Shown here: positions 1 to 6,320 of the stretch, in pieces | How positions within the stretch are numbered: position 1 is the stretch's first letter | Layout: each line of letters opens with the position of its first letter | Made by a program: the position numbers and the translations under genes | Notes under the pieces: generated by a model | The model's database searches: none | Told to the model about the DNA's origin: nothing | Seen by the model: only the letters and a program-made list of their open reading frames with translations | NCBI GenBank assembly: GCA_016218275.1 | Contig: JACREK010000173.1 | Span: forward strand, 1-10,015 | Direction: 5' to 3' | From: Candidatus Gottesmanbacteria bacterium | GTDB lineage: Bacteria; Patescibacteriota; Microgenomatia; 2-02-FULL-39-11 | Length of the DNA: 10,015 bases

Positions 1-304
1 ATTAGGCTGGATTTATAGAAGACAAGGAAAACTTACCGAGGCAGTAGAGGCATTCAATAAGGCCATTGAACTCAACCCTCAGAACGACCGGGCGTATGCG
101 GAATTAGGCTGGATTTATAGAAAACAAGGAAAACTTACCGAGGCAGTAGAGGCTCTAAATAAGGCCATTGAACTCAACCCTCAGAACGACTGGGCGTATT
201 CGGAATTAGGCTGGATTTATAGTGAACAAGGAAAACTTACCGAGGCAGTAGAGACTCTCAATAAGGCCATTGAATTCAATCCTCAGAACGACCGGACGTA
301 CGGA
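1..304 (+). repeat. Tandem 102-bp repeat encoding TPR units
   Basis: Three direct head-to-tail copies of 102 bp (34 codons) lie at 1-100 (first two bases cut off by the window edge), 101-202 and 203-304. By eye copies 1 and 2 differ at 6 of 100 bases; copies 2 and 3 differ at about a dozen of 102. Several differences are silent. The period is exactly one TPR, so the array is in-frame coding sequence and not an intergenic repeat. It probably continues to the left. Confidence 0.93.
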
Positions 305-703
305 AGATTGGCGGTAGTATACAGCAATATGGGTGAGTATGTTCTATACAAAGAATTTAAGAAGAAAGCAGAGCAACTCCGTGAAAGATTTTATCGTCTC
401 ATAACAATTAATAACTACCGTAGGTGTAAACAAATTCTAAGCAGAAGGAAGGTCAGATGGATTTGTGTACAATATCCATTGCGTGGCATAGGGCCGCTAA
501 AGAAGATATTCGAAGGAGATGAGGATGGGGTATACTTCGTAGATAACGAGGAAATATTTAGAGGTGTTGTGCGAAGAGAAGGTTATAGTGAGTATTTCAC
601 CGATATGTTTGGTGGTGACTTTGGCCACTGTACTAAAAAAGGCAACCGGCTCCTAGCTGAGAATATCGCCAATGTGATATTAAAAGAGATATTTGGGAAA
701 TAG
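2..703 (+). CDS. TPR protein with C-terminal SGNH-hydrolase block (5' partial)
   Basis: The frame is open from the left edge and ends at TAG 701-703, so the start lies outside the window. The first ~100 codons are three TPR units of 34 residues (pattern LGWIY..QGKLTEAVE..NKAIE.NPQN), then a degenerate fourth unit (LAVVYSNMGEYVLYKEFKKKAEQ). The rest resembles the last part of an SGNH/GDSL hydrolase: a helix, the strand VRWICVQYPLR, then a final block containing GDFGHCTKKGNRLLAENI. The D-x-x-H in GDFGH fits the catalytic Asp and His of SGNH block V. The Ser and Asn blocks are not visible; they may lie upstream, which would place the TPR array inside the SGNH fold. TPRs normally bind protein partners. 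Likely role: envelope-linked ester hydrolysis or acyl transfer on a glycan, steered by the TPRs (inference). It is separated by 72 bases from the next gene, a related SGNH protein. Confidence 0.85.
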   Translation, partial: LGWIYRRQGKLTEAVEAFNKAIELNPQNDRAYAELGWIYRKQGKLTEAVEALNKAIELNPQNDWAYSELGWIYSEQGKLTEAVETLNKAIEFNPQNDRTYGRLAVVYSNMGEYVLYKEFKKKAEQLRERFYRLITINNYRRCKQILSRRKVRWICVQYPLRGIGPLKKIFEGDEDGVYFVDNEEIFRGVVRREGYSEYFTDMFGGDFGHCTKKGNRLLAENIANVILKEIFGK

Positions 704-775
704 GCGTTATTATCATAGTCTTTGCCTATTAGTAACTACAGCGGAGATTTTTCATAAACGCGTCACTACTATTTC
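704..775 (+). other. Intergenic gap before the SGNH gene
   Basis: These 72 bases form the largest gap between plus-strand genes in the window, so a promoter for the downstream gene set could lie here. I find no convincing -35/-10 pair, no hairpin followed by a T-run, and no Shine-Dalgarno sequence at the usual distance from the ATG at 776. A GGAG at 743-746 is about 30 bases upstream, too far to serve that ATG. Confidence 0.4.
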
Positions 776-1981
776 ATGATTTCTTGGAAAATGAAAACGT
801 TCATTAAGGGTGCTCTCTTTGTTTTAGTTTGCTTCGCACTATTTATAGTGCTTGAGGTTTTTTCTCATTTAATCCTTCCGAATGGGAAATTAGGCACTCT
901 CGAATCAATCTTCAATATAACAGAAGAAGATCCCGTTCTTTTTTGGAGGCAACGCGCGCATTTGAAAACGGAGTTTCAGGGTGTAAAAGTAATGACTAAT
1001 TCACTAGGGCTCAGAAATAAAGAAATATCCATTGCCAAACCCAAGGGCATCTTTAGGGTTATTTGCCTTGGCGCATCGCCCACATTTGGTTGGGGGGTTA
1101 GTGTCGACAAGACCTATCCATTTTTGTTGGAGCAGAGGTTAAAGGAGGCCAAACAACGATTTGAAGATATTGAGGTAATTAATGCCGGCCAGATTGGTTA
1201 CTCTTCCCATCAGGGGTTGATTTTTTTTGAGCAATATATGATGAAGTATTCTCCGGACTTAATTGTTGTTTCTTATGTCTTAAATGATATTGATAGGTAT
1301 AGATTCTTTAGAAATGAAGGCGTGATGGATAAAGAACTCAAAACAAGCCGGTTTTCTGCCATAACGATAAGGCTGAAAAGACTATTGACTGGCAGCAGGC
1401 TGTATCTGGTCTTAAATAGAGCCGTTTCAGATCTGTTGTATAAAAATAACAGGTCAATGTCACTTGTGTTAAAAAAACAGGTCGAATTGGCAAAAGTTCG
1501 AGTTTCCCAGGATTGTTATAAAGATAACTTAGAAAAGTTCATAACGCTATGTTCCAACAGCGGGGTCAAGCTTATTTTTGTTAAAATGCCTATTAACTTA
1601 TCCCTGCCATCTGGATTATCGGATTCCAAAACCTTTCAGGAAGGTTTGTATGGGTTGAGCCGTCTCCATTACACTTTAGGATGTCAGTATTTAGACAAGA
1701 AAGATTACGTCTCTTCTTTTGAGTTTTTCAAAAAAGCAAAAGATTATTTGGTTTTTGAATGCCAACGTGATGGTAAGGTTTATCAAGATTTAATGGAGGC
1801 CGTAGCGATTAAAAATAATGTTCCTTTAGTGGATGCGGCGAAAGTATTTTCTGAGAATGCCCGGTATGGAGAACTGTTCAATGGTAAATTAGATCCAACA
1901 CATCCTAATCCGGCGGGGCAGAGGCTTATTGCCGAATCCGTATATGAAATTATTTTAAGATATGATCTGCTAAAAAGTTAA
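776..1981 (+). CDS. Membrane-anchored SGNH/GDSL hydrolase with intact active site
   Basis: A 401-residue protein with an N-terminal membrane segment at about 9-28 and no clear cleavage site, so probably an anchored periplasmic or extracytoplasmic enzyme. SGNH blocks appear in order: LGASPTFGWGV with Ser101 in the GDS position, INAGQIGYSS with Gly141, YVLNDID with Asn170, and DPTHPN with Asp373 and His376. All catalytic positions are filled, although GDS is GAS. Family members are esterases or O-acyl transferases, often acting on surface glycans; the substrate cannot be told. Between the strand VKLIFVKMPI (264-273) and LVDAAKVF (351-358) there is an extra stretch of ~75 residues, including a TPR-like helical pair at about 297-330. 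ATG 776 has no good Shine-Dalgarno; Met6 (791) is an alternative start. It is clearly paralogous to the gene at 6313 (shared NS.GLR and FR...LG....FG.GV). Confidence 0.88.
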   Translation: MISWKMKTFIKGALFVLVCFALFIVLEVFSHLILPNGKLGTLESIFNITEEDPVLFWRQRAHLKTEFQGVKVMTNSLGLRNKEISIAKPKGIFRVICLGASPTFGWGVSVDKTYPFLLEQRLKEAKQRFEDIEVINAGQIGYSSHQGLIFFEQYMMKYSPDLIVVSYVLNDIDRYRFFRNEGVMDKELKTSRFSAITIRLKRLLTGSRLYLVLNRAVSDLLYKNNRSMSLVLKKQVELAKVRVSQDCYKDNLEKFITLCSNSGVKLIFVKMPINLSLPSGLSDSKTFQEGLYGLSRLHYTLGCQYLDKKDYVSSFEFFKKAKDYLVFECQRDGKVYQDLMEAVAIKNNVPLVDAAKVFSENARYGELFNGKLDPTHPNPAGQRLIAESVYEIILRYDLLKS

Positions 1982-1984
1982 TTG

Positions 1985-1991
1985 AAGGGAG
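1985..1991 (+). promoter_or_regulatory. Shine-Dalgarno AAGGGAG for the DUF5989 gene
   Basis: AAGGGAG ends 7 bases before ATG 1999. It lies just after the stop of the SGNH gene (TAA 1979-1981). It fixes the start of a very short gene and supports its being translated. Confidence 0.7.
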
Positions 1992-1998
1992 TCAAGGC

Positions 1999-2211
1999 AT
2001 GGATAATAAGAAAAAAGGCAAATCAAAGGCAGCAAAAGACCTGTCGGGTGTAAAAAACAATAAAGATTTTCTGTGGTATCTTTTTCTGCTGGTATTACAG
2101 AATAAGAAGTGGTGGCTATTGCCTTTTCTTTTTCTACTCGCTATCTTTGGTTTGTTCGTAAGCCTGACCAGCAATCAGGCTATCTTACCGGCAATATACG
2201 CTATTTTTTAA
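1999..2211 (+). CDS. DUF5989 family small membrane protein
   Basis: A 70-residue protein: a Lys-rich, hydrophilic N-terminus (1-24), then DFLWYLFLLVLQNKKWWLLP and a membrane helix at about 38-57, ending in LPAIYAIF. The KKWWLLP motif before a single helix, the size and the IY..F ending match my memory of DUF5989 proteins. Their function is unknown; from memory they sit beside SGNH hydrolases and carbamoyltransferases in surface or secondary-metabolite loci. Here an SGNH gene lies directly upstream (17-base gap) but no carbamoyltransferase is present in the window. A good Shine-Dalgarno supports ATG 1999. An antisense frame covers the same bases but has no recognisable features. The family call is fairly firm; any role, such as helping a membrane complex assemble, is a guess. 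Confidence 0.8.
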   Translation: MDNKKKGKSKAAKDLSGVKNNKDFLWYLFLLVLQNKKWWLLPFLFLLAIFGLFVSLTSNQAILPAIYAIF

Positions 2212-2224
2212 TATGTATTAGCCG

Positions 2225-2416
2225 ATGCCCATTAAAATATTTAGAAAAATATTGGCGTTCATTATTTGCGTAATCGGTGTTTTGCTGCCTCATAGATTGA
2301 GGTGTATGTACAGTGAAGCGCTCGGATGGACAGCACAGTTTATTTATAGAAATTACTTCACAATTTTAAAATTTATTATTAAAGAGTTGGAAAAAGCGAA
2401 AGAGATAAAAGAGTGA
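2225..2416 (+). CDS. Small membrane protein of unknown function, 63 aa
   Basis: Not recognised as a named family. Residues 5-22 form one hydrophobic helix with a basic N-terminus (PIKIFRK). A LPHRLRCMYSEALGW segment follows, then FIYRNYFTILKFIIKEL, which could be amphipathic or a second membrane-lying helix, and a charged end (KELEKAKEIKE). ATG 2225 is the first start after an in-frame TAG at 2219-2221. There is no Shine-Dalgarno, so translation may depend on re-initiation after the DUF5989 stop 13 bases upstream. The stop overlaps the start of the PP-loop gene (GTGA, 2413-2416), a coupling arrangement that supports its being a real gene. Its FIYRN segment resembles FVYRN in the membrane protein at 3256. 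Confidence 0.7.
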   Translation: MPIKIFRKILAFIICVIGVLLPHRLRCMYSEALGWTAQFIYRNYFTILKFIIKELEKAKEIKE

Positions 2417-3252
2417 ACAATCGGGACATCATTGTCCTCTACTCCGGAGGCACGGATTCAACTCTTACCGCTGCCCTCATGGCGGAAAGGTTTGAAAAAG
2501 TTCACCTCATCACATATGAACGATTCGGTATCTTTTCTGCCACAAACCCCGTGATCAATGTTCAGAAATTAAAACAAAAATTCGGCGATGACAAATTCAC
2601 TCACCGGATCATAAGAGAAGACAGGTTGTTTAAATATGTTTCCTATGAGCGCTACCTGTATAATCTTGTAAAATACAGGTTTTTCCTGCTTTCGACCTGC
2701 GGATTATGTAAATTATCCATGCATATTCGCACGATTATATTTTGCCTAAATAACAAGATATTTAATGTCTGTGATGGGGCGCATCAGGATATGCGGCTTT
2801 TTCCCGATCAGATGATAAGCGTGATAAACGAGATAAGAAAAATGTATGCCGTATTCGGCATAGAATATACAAATCCGGTTTTTGATTTTGAGGGGCCTAA
2901 AAATATCGACTTTGTCGACAAACTGCATTTAGAAAAAATTTTAGCTACGGAATCCCATGACCCAATAAAAAAACAGAGTACTACCGGCTATAAATTGTTT
3001 CAAATGGGGCTTATGCCTTTAGAGAATGTGAAGGGGACGGAACTGGACCATAAGATGCAACCCCGCTGTTTTCAATTTATACTGTTTAACATTTTTGTCC
3101 TTTGGAATTATTTCGCTGATCACAGTTATGAAGAGTATGAAAAGAGAACTTTAACCTTTTATAAGGAAAAGATCGGGCGCTTTATAGGACTTTTAAAGGA
3201 ATATACGCAAAAAGGCAGGAAAAGCATATTGTTTAGGTTGACGGAGGAGTAG
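2413..3252 (+). CDS. PP-loop (N-type) ATP pyrophosphatase, thiolase or amidase-like
   Basis: A 279-residue cytoplasmic-type protein. IIVLYSGGTDSTLTAALMAERF at the N-terminus is the PP-loop SGGxDS signature (residues 11-16), which binds the pyrophosphate of ATP. Such enzymes adenylate a substrate that is then attacked by sulfur or nitrogen (the ThiI, MnmA, TtcA, LarE and QueC groups). Cys96 and Cys99 in STCGLCK form a CxxC in the middle of the protein, where several thiolases carry catalytic or metal-binding cysteines; Cys110, Cys120 and Cys219 are further candidates. I cannot assign it to one of these subfamilies. The start is GTG 2413, overlapping the previous stop by 4 bases, and no ATG lies close by. 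The cysteine desulfurase one gene downstream makes a sulfur-transfer role attractive, but that is inference. The C-terminal ~60 residues look helical and unassigned. Confidence 0.82.
   Translation: MNNRDIIVLYSGGTDSTLTAALMAERFEKVHLITYERFGIFSATNPVINVQKLKQKFGDDKFTHRIIREDRLFKYVSYERYLYNLVKYRFFLLSTCGLCKLSMHIRTIIFCLNNKIFNVCDGAHQDMRLFPDQMISVINEIRKMYAVFGIEYTNPVFDFEGPKNIDFVDKLHLEKILATESHDPIKKQSTTGYKLFQMGLMPLENVKGTELDHKMQPRCFQFILFNIFVLWNYFADHSYEEYEKRTLTFYKEKIGRFIGLLKEYTQKGRKSILFRLTEE
3243..3249 (+). promoter_or_regulatory. Strong Shine-Dalgarno GGAGGAG for the gene at 3256
   Basis: GGAGGAG lies inside the last codons of the PP-loop gene, 6 bases before ATG 3256. It is the best ribosome-binding site in the window and suggests good translation of the small membrane protein that follows. 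Confidence 0.8.
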
Positions 3253-3255
3253 GAA

Positions 3256-3633
3256 ATGTTTGGCGACAACGGTTGTTGCGGTTTCCAGCTTAAGAAGGGC
3301 GGGCCCACTTTTTTTGGAGCGATAACCCTATCTTTCCCTATGATCATTTTAGGAGCCATTTTAGTTATCATTTTGACTCCTTTCAGCTTGTTGAGTTGGC
3401 ATGTAAAAAGGATCAGGAAACAAACATTATTAATCCTTCAGGCTAACGTGCGCCTGATCAACAATCTTGCTTTATGCTCCAGGATGAGATGTATATCTTC
3501 AGGAAAAATATTTTTGCGTTTTCCCAGACTGTCAGGGTTTGTTTATAGAAATTTTAATTCGTTGCTGCTGATCATAGTTTTTGCATTAGGTTTTTTTGTT
3601 TTTTTTACGATAGTGTTTTCTAAGGGGCAATAA
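3256..3633 (+). CDS. Two-helix membrane protein of unknown function, 125 aa
   Basis: No family recognised. The N-terminus MFGDNGCCGF holds a Cys7-Cys8 pair. Hydrophobic helices lie at about 20-42 and 102-121. The loop between them (about 48-100) is strongly basic (WHVKRIRKQ, SRMRC, FLRFPR), which by the positive-inside rule would place it in the cytoplasm with both ends outside. Cys74 and Cys79 are in the loop. It is separated by 3 bases from both the PP-loop gene and the cysteine desulfurase gene, so it should be co-expressed with them. The strong Shine-Dalgarno fixes the start. It could tether the sulfur-handling enzymes to the membrane or be part of a transport step, but nothing in the sequence shows this. 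Confidence 0.75.
   Translation: MFGDNGCCGFQLKKGGPTFFGAITLSFPMIILGAILVIILTPFSLLSWHVKRIRKQTLLILQANVRLINNLALCSRMRCISSGKIFLRFPRLSGFVYRNFNSLLLIIVFALGFFVFFTIVFSKGQ
3622..3627 (+). promoter_or_regulatory. Shine-Dalgarno AAGGGG for the desulfurase gene
   Basis: AAGGGG ends 9 bases before ATG 3637 and overlaps the end of the upstream membrane-protein gene. It supports the chosen start. Confidence 0.65.
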
Positions 3634-3636
3634 AAG

Positions 3637-4857
3637 ATGGCGTACAACATCGACAACATAAGGGATGATTTTCCCGTCTTAAAGCAGGCAATAAGAGGTA
3701 AGCCGCCGATATATTTTGATAATGCCTGTATGACTTTGAGGCCGAGACAGGTACTTGAGGCCATGAACAGGTATTATCTCTGTCATCCTAGTTGCCATAA
3801 ACGCGCAATGCATAGTTTTGGCGAGATGACAAGCGCGCGCTATGAGGAAGCTCGTCAGGCTATTCAAAAATTCATCAATGCCAAAATGCCACAGGAAGTA
3901 ATTTTCACCAGAAATACCACGGAGAGCATTAATTTGATTGCAAACGCATTTCCTTTTGAAAATGGTGATATTGTTTTGACAACGGAATTAGAGCATAATT
4001 CCAATCTTTTGCCGTGGCAGGTATTAAGCCAGGGGAAAGGCGTAATACACAGGATATTTGCCCTGGGCCAGGATTCAAGTTTTGATCTGGATAATTTTAA
4101 GGATATTTTGGCTCAAGGGCGCGTGAGGCTCGTCAGTGTCTTTCAGACATCTCACGTTACAGGGCAGTCTCTTCCCGTTAAGGCAATAATCGATGTGGCC
4201 CATCAATATGGTGTTTTAGTTTTATTGGATGGAGCACAGAGTGTCGGCCATCAAAAAATAGATGTGCAGGAATTGGATGTTGATTTTTTTGGATTCTCTT
4301 TCCATAAGATGCTGGGGCCTTCGGGTATGGGGGCTTTATACGCAAAAAAAGCTATCCTCGAGCAAATGAGGCCTTTTCTGGTAGGCGGAGAAACCGTGGA
4401 AGATGTTGACTATGTATCTTTTGTTCTTGCTAAGATCCCAGATAAGTTCGAAGCTGGACTACAAAATTATGCCGGTGCCATCGGCGCTAAGGCCGCGATT
4501 GAATATTTAAGGGATATACCGCTTGAGGCCAGGAACCAGCATGTCTTGAAACTGAATAATTTTATAACTGAAAAAATTCTTAAATTGCCGCGATTGAACC
4601 TTCTTGGGCCAAAAGACGCGGCATTGCGCGGAGGTATTATAAATTTTTTTATTGATGGCATGGATTCAGGAGATTTGTCTATCTTTTTGGACAAGACTAA
4701 TAATATTATGGTCAGAAGCGGCCTTCATTGCGCTCATGCCTGGTATAAAAAACATAAATTGGTCTCCACTGTGAGGGTATCCTTGTATTTTTACAATACA
4801 ATGCAAGAGGCCGAACTTTTTAATGAAACAATAGAGAAAATCGTCAAATATTTTTAG
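3637..4857 (+). CDS. SufS-type cysteine desulfurase (class V aminotransferase fold)
   Basis: A 406-residue protein, the normal SufS length, full-length by motif. YFDNACMTLRPRQV (26-39) is the N-terminal substrate-site block. His120 in ELEHNSN is the residue expected to stack on PLP. Asp198 in LLDGAQS contacts the PLP nitrogen. Lys224 in SFHKMLGPSG is the Schiff-base lysine. Cys365 in RSGLHCAHAW is the persulfide-forming cysteine, and RVSLYFYNT (380-388) is the closing block. It should convert L-cysteine to alanine and hold sulfur as a protein persulfide in the cytoplasm. The N-terminal FDNACMTLRP variant and C49-HPS-C53 differ from standard SufS (usually DNAA/DSAA). No SufBCD, SufE or IscU genes lie nearby, so a dedicated supply role, perhaps to the PP-loop enzyme two genes upstream, is more likely than Fe-S housekeeping (inference). 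A selenocysteine-lyase or other PLP function cannot be excluded. Confidence 0.9.
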   Translation: MAYNIDNIRDDFPVLKQAIRGKPPIYFDNACMTLRPRQVLEAMNRYYLCHPSCHKRAMHSFGEMTSARYEEARQAIQKFINAKMPQEVIFTRNTTESINLIANAFPFENGDIVLTTELEHNSNLLPWQVLSQGKGVIHRIFALGQDSSFDLDNFKDILAQGRVRLVSVFQTSHVTGQSLPVKAIIDVAHQYGVLVLLDGAQSVGHQKIDVQELDVDFFGFSFHKMLGPSGMGALYAKKAILEQMRPFLVGGETVEDVDYVSFVLAKIPDKFEAGLQNYAGAIGAKAAIEYLRDIPLEARNQHVLKLNNFITEKILKLPRLNLLGPKDAALRGGIINFFIDGMDSGDLSIFLDKTNNIMVRSGLHCAHAWYKKHKLVSTVRVSLYFYNTMQEAELFNETIEKIVKYF

Positions 4858-4877
4858 CGGTTGTTTAGAAGAAAAAT

Positions 4878-6320
4878 ATGATCAATAGAGTCATGCTGAT
4901 CCGCACTTTTAAGAATGTAGGCGCAGGAGGGCCGGTCCCGCCTCTGGGGCTGCTTTATATTGCTTCAGCTATACGTAGGGTATATAGTGATATGATAAAA
5001 ATTAAACTCTTAGATACAGGGACAGGTCTTTCGATAGAAGACATTGAATACGAAATAGATAAATTTTCTCCCCAATTCATCGGTTTAAGTGCGCTAACAT
5101 GTGAAGCTGATGTTATGCATAAAATCGCAGCAGTTTCAAAAAAGATAAATAAAAAAGCAATAGTGATTGCTGGAGGGCCGCATCCTACGGTAGTTTTTGA
5201 TCAGGTGTTAAAAGATAATAATATAGATTATGCGGTAATCGGTGAAGGCGAAGAAACCATGACCGAGCTTATAGAGTCATTTAACACAGGTGCAGATGTT
5301 TCTAAGGTAGACGGGATTGCCTTTCGCCAACGGGGTGGTGTGGTTTTTACCAATAAGAGAGAATACATAGCTAACTTGGATAGTTTGGCTTATCCAGCAT
5401 GGGAACTTGTCAATATTAAAGACTACTCAAAATATCCCAATTGGAACGGGAATCTTAAAGAGAAGTATTATATGCCTATTCTTACTTCACGAGGCTGCCC
5501 ATATAAATGCATTTATTGTCATGCTACACTAGGCAAGACATTCAGGGCGCGCTCTCCTGAAAATGTTTTTTTCGAAATGGGGCATATATATCATAATTAT
5601 GGTATAAGCGAGTTTCATATCTTTGATGATGTCTTTAACTTGGATATGGAACGAAGCAAGAAATTATGCAGGATTATTATAAATTCCGGATTGAAATTTA
5701 GCCTGTCTTTCCCTAATGGGCTGCGAACGGATATAATGGATGAAGAGCTGATAAATCTATTGCGAAAAGCAGGCGCCTACAAAATTAACTACGCTGTTGA
5801 AACAGCTTCCTTCTGGATACAGGAAATGATAAAAAAAGATTTTAATATGAATGCAGCCAGAAAGGTTATTAAGCAAACCGTAGATCGCGGGATCATCACC
5901 TCGGGCTATTTTATGTTTGGATTTCCGGGAGAAACGAGGCAAGATATCATGGAGACGATCGAATTTGCCAGGAATTCAGATTTAGACTTGGCCTATTTTT
6001 TTAAAGTCATGCCTTTTCCCGGGACGGAACTATATCGAAAAATAATTAAGGAAAGAGCTGAAGCAGCTAATGAATTTTCGGATTTATTTTTTTATTCAAG
6101 ACAAAGGTCTTGCAGCGAACTGCATGAGGAAGAACTAAATGATCTTATCATGTTGGCCCAGAACAGATTTTATTTTAAGATCAAAAGGATCTTGCGGCTT
6201 TTACTGAAATCTCCATATAGGCTGAAAACTTTAAGGGATTTATTTGCGGTTTGGGCGCGTATCCTGCAATATTTCTGTCTTAAAAAGATGCTAAACGAGG
6301 TAAAGGATCAGAATGGATAA
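4878..6320 (+). CDS. B12-binding-type radical SAM enzyme
   Basis: A 480-residue protein of the length usual for class B cobalamin radical SAM enzymes. Residues 1-140 form a Rossmann-like B12-binding domain (GGPVPPLGLLYIAS, then VIAGGPHPTV and YAVIGEGEETM). The classic DxHxxG cobalt-ligand motif is absent (LDTGTG at 45-50), as in many family members. The radical SAM core starts at TSRGCPYKCIYC, with Cys207, Cys211 and Cys214 for the [4Fe-4S] cluster. Later conserved parts are IFDDVFN (248-254), YAVETA (305-310) and MFGFPGET (346-353). The C-terminal ~90 residues are helical and basic, possibly membrane-associated. Known relatives methylate unactivated carbons or phosphorus or rearrange rings; the substrate here is unknown. 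A weak Shine-Dalgarno (AGAAG 4867-4871) precedes ATG 4878. The 3' end overlaps the next gene by 8 bases, indicating translational coupling to an SGNH-like envelope protein. Confidence 0.9.
   Translation: MINRVMLIRTFKNVGAGGPVPPLGLLYIASAIRRVYSDMIKIKLLDTGTGLSIEDIEYEIDKFSPQFIGLSALTCEADVMHKIAAVSKKINKKAIVIAGGPHPTVVFDQVLKDNNIDYAVIGEGEETMTELIESFNTGADVSKVDGIAFRQRGGVVFTNKREYIANLDSLAYPAWELVNIKDYSKYPNWNGNLKEKYYMPILTSRGCPYKCIYCHATLGKTFRARSPENVFFEMGHIYHNYGISEFHIFDDVFNLDMERSKKLCRIIINSGLKFSLSFPNGLRTDIMDEELINLLRKAGAYKINYAVETASFWIQEMIKKDFNMNAARKVIKQTVDRGIITSGYFMFGFPGETRQDIMETIEFARNSDLDLAYFFKVMPFPGTELYRKIIKERAEAANEFSDLFFYSRQRSCSELHEEELNDLIMLAQNRFYFKIKRILRLLLKSPYRLKTLRDLFAVWARILQYFCLKKMLNEVKDQNG
6302..6307 (+). 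promoter_or_regulatory. Shine-Dalgarno AAAGGA inside the radical SAM gene
   Basis: AAAGGA (6302-6307) ends 5 bases before ATG 6313, inside the coding end of the radical SAM gene. With the 8-base overlap it supports the chosen start. Confidence 0.6.

Noticed and set aside
1..304. CRISPR array
   Set aside because: The repeats are head-to-tail with no spacers, have a 102-base period, and encode one 34-residue TPR per unit in an open frame.
722..757. Sigma-70 promoter (TTGCCT with a downstream TTCATAA)
   Set aside because: The spacing between the two elements is well over 17 bases and both match poorly.
704..761. Inverted repeat GCGTT/AACGC spanning the gap before the SGNH gene
   Set aside because: Only five pairs enclose a loop of about 48 bases, which is expected by chance.
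1992..2174. Antisense 60-aa frame opposite the DUF5989 gene
   Set aside because: It has no ribosome-binding site or recognisable domain, and the plus-strand frame there has a good Shine-Dalgarno and a family match. The other antisense frames (for example within 3543-3867, 4467-4694, 6291-6599, 7745-7966 and 8173-8457) were rejected on the same grounds.
2413..3252. Firm call as QueC (queuosine pathway)
   Set aside because: The PP-loop and some cysteines fit in general terms, but I see no QueC-type zinc site at the C-terminus and no QueD, QueE or FolE neighbour.
2413..4857. DNA phosphorothioation (Dnd) system from PP-loop plus cysteine desulfurase
   Set aside because: The PP-loop protein does not look like DndC, and there is no DndB, DndD or DndE and no restriction gene. 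The neighbours are envelope proteins.
5010..5030. Classic cobalamin-ligand motif DxHxxG in the radical SAM protein
   Set aside because: The corresponding stretch reads LDTGTG with no His, so base-off/His-on cobalamin binding is not supported, although the domain looks B12-binding.
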